The notes under the pieces are model-generated. The model searched no databases. It was not told where the DNA came from and worked only from the letters and a program-made list of their open reading frames with translations. A DNA stretch of 6,268 nt, taken from assembly GCA_003156615.1 (NCBI GenBank), contig PMHI01000551.1, positions 3,270-9,537 on the forward strand, in the 5' to 3' direction. This document shows positions 5,642 to 6,268 of the stretch, in pieces; position 1 is the first letter of the stretch, and each line of letters opens with the position of its first letter. The position numbers were made by a program, and so were the translations under genes. Source of the DNA: Acidobacteriaceae bacterium (lineage in GTDB: Bacteria > Acidobacteriota > Terriglobia > Terriglobales > SbA1).

Positions 5642-6268
5642 ATGACTGATGATGCGCGCGATCAGTTCGAGCAGTTGGTGGGTGAGGTTCGTCCCAAGCT
5701 CCATCGATACTGCGCCCGCATGACCGGCTCTGCTGTCGATGGCGAGGATATTGTCCAGGACGCACTGATGAAAGCCCTTGCCGCCTTGCCCAGTGTCGGT
5801 GTCATCGACAACCCTGAAGGCTGGCTGTTCCGTATTGCCCACAACACCGCGCTTGATTTTCTCCGTCGCCGCGCGCGCGGTCCGATGATGCAGCCTGGAG
5901 AGGCCCTCGACATGATTGCCGCTCCGGATTCCCCCGATCAGGATCACGAGGCCGCCACCATGAGTCTTCGCACTTTCATGCGGCTTCCGGCGCTCCAGCG
6001 GAGCGCGGTCATCCTGAAGGATGTGCTGGGCCATTCCCTGGAGGAGGTGGCGTCGATTACCGGTGCGAGCGAGGCCGCCGCGAAATCCGCGCTCCAGCGG
6101 GGGCGTGTCCGTTTGCGCGAGTTTGCCAAGGAACCCGCCGATGTCTCACTGCCCATGCTGTCCGATGGAATGCGCGCCCGACTGATCACGTATGTAGAGG
6201 GGTTCAAGATCGGAGACTTCGACACCGTCCGCGCGATGCTGGCTGACGACGTCAAACTCGACCTCGTC
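5642..6268 (+). CDS. ECF-type RNA polymerase sigma factor with SnoaL-like C-terminal domain (cut by window edge)
   Basis: The frame is open from ATG 5642 to the window end (209 residues, no stop). Sigma region 2 covers about 8-79, with EDIVQDALMKAL (35-46) and the region 2.3/2.4 block NPEGWLFRIAHNTALDFLRRR (57-77). Sigma region 4 covers about 109-161, with LRTFMRLPALQRSAVILKDV and the helix-turn-helix HSLEEVASITGASEAAAKSALQRGRVRLREF. A further segment (about 179 onward, RLITYVEGFKIGDFDTVRAMLADDVKLD) looks like the start of a SnoaL-like domain. In the ECF41 and SigJ-type groups such domains act as built-in regulators in place of an anti-sigma factor. The linker lacks the WLPEP motif of ECF41, so it probably belongs to another SnoaL-bearing ECF group. 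GAGGA at 5626-5630 is a plausible ribosome binding site. It may autoregulate this operon, but no promoter was identified. Confidence 0.9.
   Translation, partial: MTDDARDQFEQLVGEVRPKLHRYCARMTGSAVDGEDIVQDALMKALAALPSVGVIDNPEGWLFRIAHNTALDFLRRRARGPMMQPGEALDMIAAPDSPDQDHEAATMSLRTFMRLPALQRSAVILKDVLGHSLEEVASITGASEAAAKSALQRGRVRLREFAKEPADVSLPMLSDGMRARLITYVEGFKIGDFDTVRAMLADDVKLDLV

Overview
The window looks like bacterial chromosomal DNA from an environmental, possibly acidobacterial, organism. That placement is tentative. It rests on the overall gene set and on a short zinc-ribbon-like protein coupled to a response regulator, which resembles small proteins I associate with Acidobacteriota. No rRNA, tRNA, insertion sequence, CRISPR array or long repeat is visible. 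The gene order is mixed, and the two ends look more GC-rich than the middle, so the segment may be a mosaic.

Left part (1-1349, all minus strand): the first 112 residues of isocitrate lyase, cut by the window edge. Upstream of it lies a broken C-terminal gene remnant. Next comes an ATGA-coupled pair made of a single-domain response regulator and a 59-residue CxH/CxxC protein, which is too short for a normal ORF cut-off.

Middle (1350-4472): a divergent intergenic region of about 284 bp leads to a plus-strand class A beta-lactamase with all its catalytic motifs. Its best promoter places transcription start at or next to the ATG, so a leaderless mRNA is possible. Then come an unrecognised 151-residue protein and a possible small one-helix membrane ORF. 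These converge on a minus-strand gene for an elongation factor G-like protein that has only domains III-V and no GTPase domain. This is the most unusual gene in the window.

Right part (4473-6268, plus strand): a compact, apparently complete three-gene operon cut at its end. It encodes an antibiotic-biosynthesis-monooxygenase (ABM) fold protein, a short-chain dehydrogenase/reductase, and an ECF-type sigma factor that runs into a SnoaL-like C-terminal domain. The tight spacing (18 bp, then 3 bp) suggests one transcript. A sigma factor with a built-in regulatory domain probably controls a small redox module made of the two enzymes. Substrate and inducing signal cannot be read from the sequence.
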